Source: Akkermansiaceae bacterium
Lineage (GTDB): Bacteria; Verrucomicrobiota; Verrucomicrobiia; Verrucomicrobiales; Akkermansiaceae
Length of the DNA: 64,000 nt
Assembly: GCA_903919975.1 (NCBI GenBank)
Contig: CAIXKE010000066.1
Location: forward strand, 81,479 to 145,478
Direction: 5' to 3'
Part shown: in pieces, positions 54,803 through 62,401 of the stretch
Numbering within the stretch: position 1 is the first letter of the stretch
How the letters are laid out: every line of letters starts with the position of its first letter
Program-made: the position numbers and the translations under genes
The notes under the pieces: generated by a model
Databases searched by the model: none
The model's input: only the letters and a program-made list of their open reading frames with translations
Told to the model about the DNA's origin: nothing

Positions 54803-55350
54803 CCTCCAGCGACCTCAACACGCCCAAATGGTATTGCGTGCGCACGCAAACAAAACGCGAACACATCGCAGCCGAACACATGCGCGAACTCGAAGGTATC
54901 GAGGTTTTCTGCCCGCGCCTGCGCTACCGAAAGGCCACACGACGTGGCAAAATCTGGTGGGTCGAACCTCTTTTCCCCGGCTACGTGCTCGCCAAATTCA
55001 ACCTCGCAGAGATGGAACGCGCCGTCACCTTCTGCCAAGGCGTCCGCGGCCTCGTCCGTTTCGGCTCGGAATTCCCTCCAGTCCCTACTTACTTCGTCGA
55101 TGCCCTACGCAAAGAAGTCAGAGAACGCTCTGATACTGACGACCAAGAATCATTCTCCATCTCACCTGTCATCCAAGTCGGCGACGAGGTGGAAATCGCC
55201 CACGGCCCGCTCCAAGGAATGCAAGGCACCATCATCTCCGTCGCTCCCACTGCAGAACGAGTCAAAGTCCTGCTCGAATTTCTCGGCCAAGAACACGCCG
55301 TGGACGTAGATCTGTTTTCACTCCTCCTGCCCCGACGCCCGCTGCCTTGA
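54799..55350 (+). CDS. NusG paralogue of the RfaH/UpxY type
   Basis: The product (183 aa) has a NusG N-terminal domain (WYCVRTQTKREHIAAEHM .. VEPLFPGYVLAKF) and a C-terminal KOW domain (VGDEVEIAHGPLQGMQGTIISVAPTAERVKVLLEFLG). Specialised NusG paralogues such as RfaH are recruited at a leader site and prevent termination in long polysaccharide operons. This one lies at the head of such an operon, and an ops-like site is found 124 bp after its stop. That supports an RfaH-like role; being the housekeeping NusG is unlikely because no rpl/secE genes are near. Confidence 0.85.
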   Translation: MTSSDLNTPKWYCVRTQTKREHIAAEHMRELEGIEVFCPRLRYRKATRRGKIWWVEPLFPGYVLAKFNLAEMERAVTFCQGVRGLVRFGSEFPPVPTYFVDALRKEVRERSDTDDQESFSISPVIQVGDEVEIAHGPLQGMQGTIISVAPTAERVKVLLEFLGQEHAVDVDLFSLLLPRRPLP

Positions 55351-55730
55351 TCTATCCTGCTTGTCTCACACGCGAGGATTGCTCTCAATCACCAGATCCA
55401 GCTCATGCCGGACACCCTACAACCCGCACCCTTCCCCAAATCCGGCTTCCTTATCTAACTGAAAGCCCGACCAAGGGCGGCAGCGTGCCGCAGTCTTCGA
55501 ACATCGCAGCCCATGAACCGCCTTTAACGTCACTCGATGAGTGTCGCAGCCCATGAAAAGCGCGAAGCTCTCCCCCACAACCCCGTCTTCTCCTCGTCTC
55601 ACGTCCTCTGTCTCATAGACTTGCGTCTCCCTCTCCGACTTTAAGACCTTCGACTTTAAGACTTTTAGACCCTTCTTCCTCTTCTCTGCTCACTGCTCAC
55701 TGCTCACTTCCCCTCTTCTCATCATCCCCC
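55351..55730 (+). promoter_or_regulatory. 380-bp leader before glf with ops-like site and word repeats
   Basis: The first part holds GGGCGGCAGCGTG (55475-55487) inside a 6-bp hairpin, then a direct repeat TCGCAGCCCATGAA (about 55505 and 55545). The second part has 8-mers (GACTTTAAGACCTTCGACTTTAAGACTTTTAGACC), CTTCCTCTTCTC, three TGCTCAC heptamers, and CCCCTCTTCTCATCATCCCCC before ATG. No coding sequence is apparent. Confidence 0.6.
55475..55492 (+). promoter_or_regulatory. ops/JUMPstart-like element with triloop hairpin
   Basis: GGCGGCAGCGTG differs from the E. coli ops core GGCGGTAGCGTG at one base. GCGGCA-GCG-TGCCGC (55477-55491) forms a perfect 6-bp stem. AAAGCC upstream also recalls JUMPstart. 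It lies between the RfaH-like gene and the sugar genes, as ops does in enteric bacteria. A dispersed hairpin repeat is the alternative. Confidence 0.5.
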
Positions 55731-56885
55731 ATGTCCTCCACCGACTTCCTCATCATCGGCGCAGGCTTTTCCGGACTCGTGATCGCCGAGCGACTAGCCT
55801 CCGCAGGGTGGAAATGCGTCGTCGCCGACCGCCGACCCCACCTCGGAGGAAACGCTCATGATCGCATCGATCCCGCCGGCGTCCTCATCCACCCCTACGG
55901 ACCGCATTATTTCCGAACCAATTCACCCCGCATCGTCGATTACCTCTCGCGCTTCACCACCTGGCACGAGGTTTCCTATCAGATCAAAAGCCACACCCAA
56001 GGCCGCTACTGGAGCTTCCCCATCAACCTGAATACCTTCGAGGAATTCACCGGCAAACCATCGACATCGGAACAGTTCGCCGCATGGCTGGAAAAAAAAC
56101 GCATCCCCATCGAAGCCCCTGCCAACTCGGAAGAAGTCATCATCTCCCAAGTCGGTAGCGAGCTCTATGAACTCTTCTTCGAGAGCTACACACGCAAACA
56201 ATGGAAACGCCACCCGCGCGAACTCGACGCCTCCGTCTGCGGCCGAGTCCCGATCCGCACCAACCGCGACAACCGCTACCTAACCGAAACCTTCCAGGCG
56301 CTCCCCGCCAAAGGCTACACCGCCCTCTTTGAAAACCTGCTCGCCGCCACCCCCGGAATCAATCTTCACCTCGGCATGGATTTCACCGAGGCCAAGTCCC
56401 GCTTCAATTACAAACATCTCATCTTCACCGGTGCCATCGACGAATACTTCGGCCGCCGCTTCGGCCCGCTGCCTTATCGCTCGCTTCGCTTCGAACACGA
56501 ATCATTCAACTCCGATCAACTTCGCCACCGCGAATCCATCTCCGGTAAACCCGGATTCTGGCAACCCGCCATGCAAGTGAACTACCCCGACGCCGATATC
56601 CCCTTCACACGCATCGTCGAGATCAAACACGCCACCGGCCAAAACATCGCCGCCTCCACCATCCTCCGAGAATTCCCCAAAGACTGGACACCCGACGACG
56701 AACCCTACTACCCAATCCCCGCACCAGACGCCCACGCCGCTTATCAAAAATACTCCCAACTCGCCGCTGCCGAAAAAACCACCAGCTTCATCGGCCGCCT
56801 AGCCACCTATCGCTACTACAACATGGACCAAGTCACCGCCATGGCCCTCACGGAAGCCGAAAAACTCATCACACGCTACACTTAA
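55731..56885 (+). CDS. glf: UDP-galactopyranose mutase
   Basis: The product (384 aa) interconverts UDP-galactopyranose and UDP-galactofuranose with reduced FAD. The N-terminal Rossmann motif is FLIIGAGFSGLVIAERLA, followed by GGNAHDRIDPAGVLIHPYGPHYFRTN, and the C-terminal GRLATYRYYNMDQVTAMAL. The size is normal for bacterial Glf. It implies galactofuranose in the surface polysaccharide. Confidence 0.94.
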   Translation: MSSTDFLIIGAGFSGLVIAERLASAGWKCVVADRRPHLGGNAHDRIDPAGVLIHPYGPHYFRTNSPRIVDYLSRFTTWHEVSYQIKSHTQGRYWSFPINLNTFEEFTGKPSTSEQFAAWLEKKRIPIEAPANSEEVIISQVGSELYELFFESYTRKQWKRHPRELDASVCGRVPIRTNRDNRYLTETFQALPAKGYTALFENLLAATPGINLHLGMDFTEAKSRFNYKHLIFTGAIDEYFGRRFGPLPYRSLRFEHESFNSDQLRHRESISGKPGFWQPAMQVNYPDADIPFTRIVEIKHATGQNIAASTILREFPKDWTPDDEPYYPIPAPDAHAAYQKYSQLAAAEKTTSFIGRLATYRYYNMDQVTAMALTEAEKLITRYT

Positions 56886-57352
56886 CTCTTCTCTACAAAT
56901 CCAAAATCAAAAACCATCAATCAAATCTCTTCCTTTTCAATTCAATGTTAAACGCTCGAGGTGTTTTTCATCATCGCCAATATGCGACGACAGATCCATG
57001 TTGCCCTCCAACTCTCAGACTTTCAAAGCCTGTCTTTAAAATAGCCGGAACCGATCCTCCGGTCGGTCCATTCCCTAGGCCATATTCACACAGCCTCTTA
57101 GAACGCTCTGGCTCTTCCTCTTCCTCTTCCTCTTCCTCTTCCGAACTTCGACTTTTAGACTTTTAGACTTTTAGACCGCGCAGCGTCTTTTTCTCCGACC
57201 TTCGACCGAGCATCGTCTACCTCTTCCTCCGCTTTTCGCATCATCCAATACTCAAAAACCTTCATCAACCCAGCTTCATCAACCCCGCTTCGCGTCCTTA
57301 GCACCTTAGCGATTCAATCCTCTCATTCCCTACCTACCTCACAGCTTTTACC
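56886..57352 (+). repeat. 467-bp word-repeat spacer before fcl
   Basis: It contains AATCCAAAATCAAAAACC after the stop, then an unremarkable middle with no coding evidence. Next come CTTCCT units (about 57113-57142), three ACTTTTAG 8-mers, GACCGCGCAGCGTC (57174-57187), a variant GACCGAGCATCGTC (about 57204), and CATCAACCCCGCTTCGCGTCCTTAGCACCTTAGCG. The last word recurs near 62165. A CACAGCTTTTACC sequence abuts the ATG. Confidence 0.75.
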
Positions 57353-58291
57353 ATGAAACGCCTCTACATCGCCGGCCATCGCGGCATGGTCGGTTCCGCC
57401 CTCGTCCGTGAAGCCACCCACCGCGGCGGCTATCACATACTCACCGCCACTCGCTCCGCTCTCGACCTCTGCGAACAATCCGCCGTCTTCGATTTCCTGG
57501 AGTCCACCAAACCAGATATCGTCATCATCGCTGCCGCCAAGGTAGGCGGAATCCATGCAAATTCCACCTACCCTGCCGACTTCATCTACGAAAACCTCAC
57601 CATCGCCACGAACCTCATTGAAGGCTCCCGCCGCGCTGGAATCCCCCGCGCGCTCTTCCTCGGATCATCCTGCATCTACCCAAAATCGGCACCCCAGCCC
57701 ATGCCGGAAGAATGCCTCCTCACATCACCTCTGGAGCCCTCAAACGAAGCCTACGCCATCGCTAAGATCGCCGGCCTCAAACTCTGCCAACACTATCGCG
57801 CCCAGCACGGACTGCTCTATCACAGCGCCATGCCCACCAACCTCTACGGCCCCGGCGATAACTACCACCCGGAAAACTCCCACGTCATCCCCGCCCTCAT
57901 CCGCCGCTTCCATGAAGCAACTCAATGCGCTGCCTCCTCCGTCACCATCTGGGGAACCGGCACCCCGCGCCGCGAATTCCTCCACACCGACGACCTCGCC
58001 CGCGCCTGCTTCCACCTGCTCGACCTCGATAACCCACCGGACTGGGTAAACGTCGGCACCGGCAACGACCTCACCATCCTAGAACTTGCAAATCTCGTCG
58101 CAAAAACCACCGGCTTTAAAGGCAAAATTCTAACCGATCCAACCAAGCCCGACGGCACTCCCAGAAAACTGCTAGACATCTCCAAAATTAAATCCACCGG
58201 CTGGCAACCCACCGTCCCCTTCCTCGAAGGCCTCGCCGCCGCCTATCAAGACTTCAAAACCTCTCTCACCACCGGAGCAGCAAGATTGTAA
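57353..58291 (+). CDS. fcl: GDP-L-fucose synthase
   Basis: The product (312 aa) epimerises and reduces GDP-4-keto-6-deoxymannose to GDP-L-fucose with NADPH. It has [37 protein letters not shown], the catalytic [16 protein letters not shown] and [12 protein letters not shown] (YxxxK). [23 protein letters not shown] is also typical. It acts on the product of Gmd, encoded 76 bp downstream. Confidence 0.95.
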   Translation: MKRLYIAGHRGMVGSALVREATHRGGYHILTATRSALDLCEQSAVFDFLESTKPDIVIIAAAKVGGIHANSTYPADFIYENLTIATNLIEGSRRAGIPRALFLGSSCIYPKSAPQPMPEECLLTSPLEPSNEAYAIAKIAGLKLCQHYRAQHGLLYHSAMPTNLYGPGDNYHPENSHVIPALIRRFHEATQCAASSVTIWGTGTPRREFLHTDDLARACFHLLDLDNPPDWVNVGTGNDLTILELANLVAKTTGFKGKILTDPTKPDGTPRKLLDISKIKSTGWQPTVPFLEGLAAAYQDFKTSLTTGAARL

Positions 58292-58367
58292 CATCATTCA
58301 TAATTCCCATTCCTCCCATAACTCCCATTCTTCTCCCCCAACAACCAATAACTTCCCACTATCTCCC
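58292..58367 (+). repeat. Spacer with CCCAT(T/A) words
   Basis: TAATTCCCATTCCTCCCATAACTCCCATTC, then CCCACTATCTCCC-ATG: a short pyrimidine-rich spacer made of 9-10 base near-repeats, without a Shine-Dalgarno sequence. Confidence 0.6.
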
Positions 58368-59486
58368 ATGAAACGCGCACTAATCACCGGAATCACCGGC
58401 CAAGACGGCTCCTACCTCGCCGAATTCCTGCTAGAAAAAGGCTACGAAGTCCACGGCATCAAACGCCGCGCCTCTCTCTTCAACACCCAACGGGTCGATC
58501 ACATCTACGAAGACCCGCACGTCGAAAACTCACGCTTCCGCCTGCACTATGGCGACCTAACTGACAGCTCGAACCTCACCCGCATACTCAGTGAGGTAAA
58601 ACCAGACGAAGTCTATAACCTCGGCGCACAATCCCATGTCGCCGTCTCCTTCGAAGCCCCGGAATACACCGCGGATGTCGATGCACTCGGCACTCTGCGC
58701 ATCCTGGAATCCATTCGCTTCCTCGGCATGGAAAAAACCACCCGGTTCTATCAAGCTTCCACCTCCGAACTCTACGGACTTGTCCAAGAAACCCCGCAGA
58801 CGGAAACCACTCCTTTTCACCCGCGCTCTCCTTACGGCGTCGCCAAGTTATATGCCTACTGGATTACCGTAAACTACCGCGAAGCCTACGGCATGTATGC
58901 TTGCAATGGCATCCTCTTCAATCACGAGTCACCCCGCCGCGGCGAAACATTCGTCACCCGCAAAATCACCCGCGGCATCGCAAACATCGCCCAAGGCCTC
59001 GACTCCTGCCTGTTCCTCGGCAACATGGACTCTCTCCGCGACTGGGGCCACGCCAAGGACTACGTCCGCATGCAGTGGATGATGCTCCAACAAGAACATC
59101 CCGACGATTTCGTCATCGCCACCGGCAAACAAATCTCCGTCCGTGATTTCGTCCGCATGTCCGCCGCCGAAGCCGGCATCACCCTCGCTTTCAGCGGCTC
59201 CGGCACAGATGAAATCGCCACCGTATCCGCCATCATCGATCCCTCCAAAGCACCCGCCCTGAAACCCGGCGACGTCATCGTAAAAGTCGATCCCCGCTAC
59301 TTCCGCCCCGCCGAAGTCGAAACCCTACTCGGCGATCCCTCGAAAGCGAAAGCCAAACTCGGCTGGACCCCGGAAATCACCGTCGAAGAAATGTGCGCCG
59401 AAATGATCGCATCCGATCTCAATACCGCCCGCCAACACGCCCTCCTAAAATCCCACGGCCACTCCATCAGCGTGTCACGCGAGTAA
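58368..59486 (+). CDS. gmd: GDP-mannose 4,6-dehydratase
   Basis: The product (372 aa) makes GDP-4-keto-6-deoxymannose. Blocks include [77 protein letters not shown] and [37 protein letters not shown] is also diagnostic. Together with fcl it provides GDP-L-fucose for the polysaccharide. Confidence 0.96.
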   Translation: MKRALITGITGQDGSYLAEFLLEKGYEVHGIKRRASLFNTQRVDHIYEDPHVENSRFRLHYGDLTDSSNLTRILSEVKPDEVYNLGAQSHVAVSFEAPEYTADVDALGTLRILESIRFLGMEKTTRFYQASTSELYGLVQETPQTETTPFHPRSPYGVAKLYAYWITVNYREAYGMYACNGILFNHESPRRGETFVTRKITRGIANIAQGLDSCLFLGNMDSLRDWGHAKDYVRMQWMMLQQEHPDDFVIATGKQISVRDFVRMSAAEAGITLAFSGSGTDEIATVSAIIDPSKAPALKPGDVIVKVDPRYFRPAEVETLLGDPSKAKAKLGWTPEITVEEMCAEMIASDLNTARQHALLKSHGHSISVSRE

Positions 59487-59598
59487 TCCAATCCGCAGTA
59501 GCTGGGACTTGCAGTCCCAGTCCGTCCAAGGGACATCCTGTCCCAAGCTCATCCCCCATTATTCTGGACAGGAAACCTGTCCAATGCTTCCTTCGCGC
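59487..59598. repeat. Cluster of three perfect triloop hairpins
   Basis: CTGGGACT-TGC-AGTCCCAG (59502-59520), GGGACA-TCC-TGTCCC (59530-59544) and TGGACAGG-AAA-CCTGTCCA (59565-59583) follow each other. All have 3-base loops, and the GGACA..TGTCC core also appears in the 216-bp element at 30.8 kb. They lie between gmd and the antitoxin gene; the last ends 15 bases before the chosen ATG. Confidence 0.8.
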
Positions 59599-59874
59599 AT
59601 GCCCACAATTTCCTACACCGAAGCCCGCGACCGTCTGGCCAGCGTTTGGGATGAAACCATCTCCACCCGCGAACCCGTCACCATCGATCGCCGTGGCCAC
59701 GAATCCGTTGTGCTAGTGCCCGCCAGCGAATGGCAGGGACTCGTTGAAACCGCACACCTCCTTCGCTCTCCCACCAACGCCCGACGCCTCCTAGCCGCCC
59801 TAAACCGTCTTGACCATGGCGAAGGCAAGGAACTCACGGTGGATGCCTTGGCCGCCAAAATCCACACCCCATGA
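59599..59874 (+). CDS. Phd/YefM-family antitoxin
   Basis: The product (91 aa) starts at the ATG at 59599 (MPTISYTEARDRLASVWDETI). TREPVTIDRRGHESVVLVPASEWQGLVETAHLLRSP is the YefM/Phd pattern of DNA-binding domain plus toxin-neutralising tail. An ATG 15 bases earlier is possible. It overlaps the toxin gene by ATGA. It probably represses its own operon. Confidence 0.9.
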   Translation: MPTISYTEARDRLASVWDETISTREPVTIDRRGHESVVLVPASEWQGLVETAHLLRSPTNARRLLAALNRLDHGEGKELTVDALAAKIHTP

Positions 59875-60200
59875 ACCCAGGCGACCGTAGCCTAATCTTC
59901 GACCGCGATTTCCTCGATGATCTGGCTCACTGGATATCCTCCGATCGGAAACCCGCACTCCGTATTCTTGAACTGGTCGAAGCCATTCGCCGCGATCCCT
60001 TCACCGGAATCGGCAAACCCGAACCACTGCGCCATTTAGGCTCCGGCATCTGGTCACGCCGGATCACCCAGGAACACCGATTGGTCTATCAAGTAAAAGA
60101 CGATCGCATACTCTTCGCCCAAGCACGCTATCATTACTCAAATCTCCAATCTCCCATCTCTCTTCACCATGAAAAAAGTCTTCGTCTCCGGATGCTATGA
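59871..60200 (+). CDS. YoeB/Txe-family mRNA-cleaving toxin
   Basis: The product (109 aa) carries the YoeB block GIGKPEPLRHLGSGIWSRRITQEHRLVYQVKDDRILFAQARYHY, with the catalytic Glu, Arg and His residues in place. YoeB usually ends about there (84-90 aa); here about 17 extra residues run into the next gene, overlapping it by 32 bp. That could mean the original stop was lost. Confidence 0.9.
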   Translation: MNPGDRSLIFDRDFLDDLAHWISSDRKPALRILELVEAIRRDPFTGIGKPEPLRHLGSGIWSRRITQEHRLVYQVKDDRILFAQARYHYSNLQSPISLHHEKSLRLRML

Positions 60201-61251
60201 TATCCTCCACGCCGGCCACCTCCAGTTCTTCGAGGAAGCCCGCGCCCTCGGCGATTATCTAATCGTCTCCTTCGCCTCCGCCGAAGTCCTCTGGCATCAC
60301 AAACGCCGCAAACCCTCCATCCCGGATGAACACAAACGCGTGCTTCTCCAAGGCCTCCGTATGATCGACGAAGTCATCATCACCCAAGGCCACAAGGAAG
60401 GCCTCGATTTCGAAGATGACTTCCTCCGCATCCAACCGGATTTCCTCATCGTAACCGAAGATGATAAATACGGCGACGTGAAACGCGAGCTCTGCGCCCA
60501 AGTCGGTGCACAATACACCATCCTGCCAAAAACCCCGCCGCGCTTCGAACCCGTCTCCACCTCCTCCATCGTCCGCTGGGTCCAAGCCCCCACCGAAGCA
60601 CCCCTCCGCGTCGATTTCGCCGGCGGCTGGCTCGATGTCCCACGCTTCTCGCGCCCTGGCGAATTCATCGTCAATTGTGCCATCTCCCCGCTCGTCTCAC
60701 TGCGCGATTGGCCCTACCAAAAACAAGCCGGCCTCGGCGGCAGCGGCGCATGGGCCCTCCTCAATGGCAAAGACAGCTTCGAATCCGAACTCGACCTCGG
60801 CGTCGGTTGGCAAGACCCCGCCGTCATCCGCGAAACCGGACTCTGCGTCTGGCGCTCCGGCACACACCCCGTCCTAGAGTTCAAACACAACGGCGATTTC
60901 CTATCAGGCCGCATGGCCATCTACTGGACCGGAACCCAGCACGACACCCCCGGCATCGCTAATTTCCCGCGCGACTATGATACCATCGCAAAAAGCGCCC
61001 GCACCGCCCGCGATGGCGTCCTACACGCTGATATCTCCAAACTTGCCGAAGGCGTGAACCTCTACCACGCCGCACAACTCAACGAAGGCATGCAAACTCT
61101 AACGAACATACCCAACTCCATCGCCCAAAAATACTGCGGCGGTGGGCACGGCGGCTACGCACTCCACCTGTTCACAGATCCCTCCCACCGCGACGCAGCC
61201 ATCGCCACCACCCCCAACCTCCACCCCATCGAACCCTTCTGCAGAGTCTAA
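60169..61251 (+). CDS. Nucleotidyltransferase-GHMP sugar kinase fusion
   Basis: The product (360 aa) begins with a cytidylyl/adenylyltransferase domain (KKVFVSGCYDILHAGHLQFFEEA, HxGH motif; VSTSSIVRWV near residue 135). From about 145 the sequence reads as a GHMP-type sugar kinase: APLRVDFAGGWLDVPRF, GLGGSGAWALLNG and a late CGGGHGGYALHLF glycine motif. The fusion suggests one polypeptide that phosphorylates a sugar and activates it with a nucleotide, in the manner of HldE or heptose kinases, for the polysaccharide encoded around it. The sugar is unknown. Both halves are short, so one may be inactive. Confidence 0.75.
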   Translation: MKKVFVSGCYDILHAGHLQFFEEARALGDYLIVSFASAEVLWHHKRRKPSIPDEHKRVLLQGLRMIDEVIITQGHKEGLDFEDDFLRIQPDFLIVTEDDKYGDVKRELCAQVGAQYTILPKTPPRFEPVSTSSIVRWVQAPTEAPLRVDFAGGWLDVPRFSRPGEFIVNCAISPLVSLRDWPYQKQAGLGGSGAWALLNGKDSFESELDLGVGWQDPAVIRETGLCVWRSGTHPVLEFKHNGDFLSGRMAIYWTGTQHDTPGIANFPRDYDTIAKSARTARDGVLHADISKLAEGVNLYHAAQLNEGMQTLTNIPNSIAQKYCGGGHGGYALHLFTDPSHRDAAIATTPNLHPIEPFCRV

Positions 61252-61252
61252 A

Positions 61253-61416
61253 CTGTAGCGGCGGTCTGTGACCGTCGCTAACTACCCAGAGGCCGAATCG
61301 CCTAAGGAAAGCCGATGAGATGAGCTCCGCGCACATCATCGACATCGACGCTCACAGAGCGCCGCTACATGCGATTCATTCTAACCTGTAGCGGCGGTCT
61401 GTGACCGTCGCTAACT
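61253..61416. repeat. 31-bp hairpin repeat in two direct copies and one partial inverted copy
   Basis: CTGTAGCGGCGGTCTGTGACCGTCGCTAACT occurs at 61253-61283 and 61386-61416. A related inverted copy (GCTCACAGAGCGCCGCTACA) lies at about 61350-61369. Each copy can fold as TAGCGGCGGTC / GACCGTCGCTA with one wobble. Similarity of the direct copies extends about 17 bases further (..GAGGCCGA). Confidence 0.85.
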
Positions 61417-61466
61417 GGCCCCGAGGCCGAGAAGTAAAAGAAAAACCAATGAGGCGAATTCCCCGC

Positions 61467-61501
61467 TTGACTGTATATCCAAATCAGTATATACATCATC
61501 C
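61467..61501 (+). promoter_or_regulatory. vapBC promoter and overlapping dyad operator
   Basis: TTGACT (61467-61472) and TATACA (61490-61495) are 17 bp apart, a good sigma-70 spacing. The inverted repeat TGTATAT..TATATACA (61472-61495) covers the promoter, as expected for repression by the antitoxin complex. The -10 box ends only 6 bases before the ATG, so transcription would begin at or near the start codon. Confidence 0.65.
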
Positions 61502-61723
61502 ATGAAAACAAAAATCTTCAAGAGTGGCAATTCGCTCGCCGTCAGACTGCCGAAGGAATTGGAACTACCTTGCGGCACGGTGTCCATCCATCGCGAGGGC
61601 CGCAAAATCATCATCGAGGAACTAACGGAAAACGGCTGGCCTGAAGGTTTTTTTGAAAGCGTGCGCATCTCCCGCAAAGACTTCATACGTGATAAAACCA
61701 CCTACCTTGAGAAAATGCTGTGA
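61502..61723 (+). CDS. vapB: VapB/MazE-type AbrB-fold antitoxin
   Basis: The product (73 aa) starts MKTKIFKSGNSLAVRLPKELELPCGTVSIHREGRKIIIEEL, a swapped-hairpin AbrB DNA-binding domain. The tail (WPEGFFESVRISRKDF) should bind the PIN toxin. The stop overlaps the toxin start (GTGA). Confidence 0.92.
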   Translation: MKTKIFKSGNSLAVRLPKELELPCGTVSIHREGRKIIIEELTENGWPEGFFESVRISRKDFIRDKTTYLEKML

Positions 61724-62121
61724 GACGTCTCCTCGACACCAACGTCTGCATCGACATCCTGCGGGGCCGCAAAAAGGTCGTCGATCGACTTGCCGCATGC
61801 CGTCCAAAAGATTGCTTCATTTCAGTAGTCACCGAGTTCGAACTCCTACAAGGCGCTGACCGCGCACCCGCCCAATACCGCGAGGACGAACACACGAAAA
61901 TATTGCGTTTCATTGCATCCTTGCAAGTCCTGCCCTTCGATTCTGAGTGCGCCCGTATCGCAGCTCGTCTCAACGCCGGATTACTCAACCGTGGAACGCC
62001 TGTAAGCATCACCGATGTCTTCATCGCCGCCACCGGACTGCGCCATCAATCGACTACCGTCACCAACAACACGAAAGACTTCCTCAAAATAGAAGGACTA
62101 ACCCTCGAAGACTGGCGCTAA
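61720..62121 (+). CDS. vapC: VapC-type PIN-domain ribonuclease toxin
   Basis: The product (133 aa) starts at GTG, overlapping vapB by 4 bases. The PIN acidic residues are visible: RRLLDTNVCIDILRG (first Asp), TEFELLQGAD (Glu), SITDVFIAATGL (Asp) and TVTNNTKDF (last acidic residue). It cleaves specific RNAs in characterised members. The pair lies between sugar genes of the polysaccharide locus and may stabilise it. Confidence 0.93.
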   Translation: MRRLLDTNVCIDILRGRKKVVDRLAACRPKDCFISVVTEFELLQGADRAPAQYREDEHTKILRFIASLQVLPFDSECARIAARLNAGLLNRGTPVSITDVFIAATGLRHQSTTVTNNTKDFLKIEGLTLEDWR

Positions 62122-62401
62122 CTCCTCCCAACAGTCTCCGCTTTATCCAAACAAAAAAAACTCCATCAACCCCGCTTTGCGATCCTTAGCGGCCTTTGCG
62201 CCTTAGCGGTTCAATCCTCTTAATAAACATCCAACATCGAACGCTAAACATCGAACATCGAAGTGAAGAATAAGAAGCCCCTCTCCCTCTACGACTTTCG
62301 ACTTTCGACTTTCAGACCTTTAGACCGCGCAGCGTCTTCCTCTTCTCTCCTCTTCTCTGATCACTGCTCACTGATCACTTCTTCATCTCCTCTTCACCCC
62401 C
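62122..62401 (+). repeat. 280-bp word-repeat spacer before the WecG/TagA-type gene
   Basis: It contains CATCAACCCCGCTTTGCGATCCTTAGCGGCCTTTGCGCCTTAGCGG, shared with the fcl spacer; AACATCGAAC words; ACTTTCG 8-mers; GACCGCGCAGCGTC (62323-62336); CTTCCTCTTCTC; TGATCAC TGCTCAC TGATCAC; and CTCCTCTTCACCCCC-ATG. It repeats the module order of 41514-41755. Confidence 0.85.
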
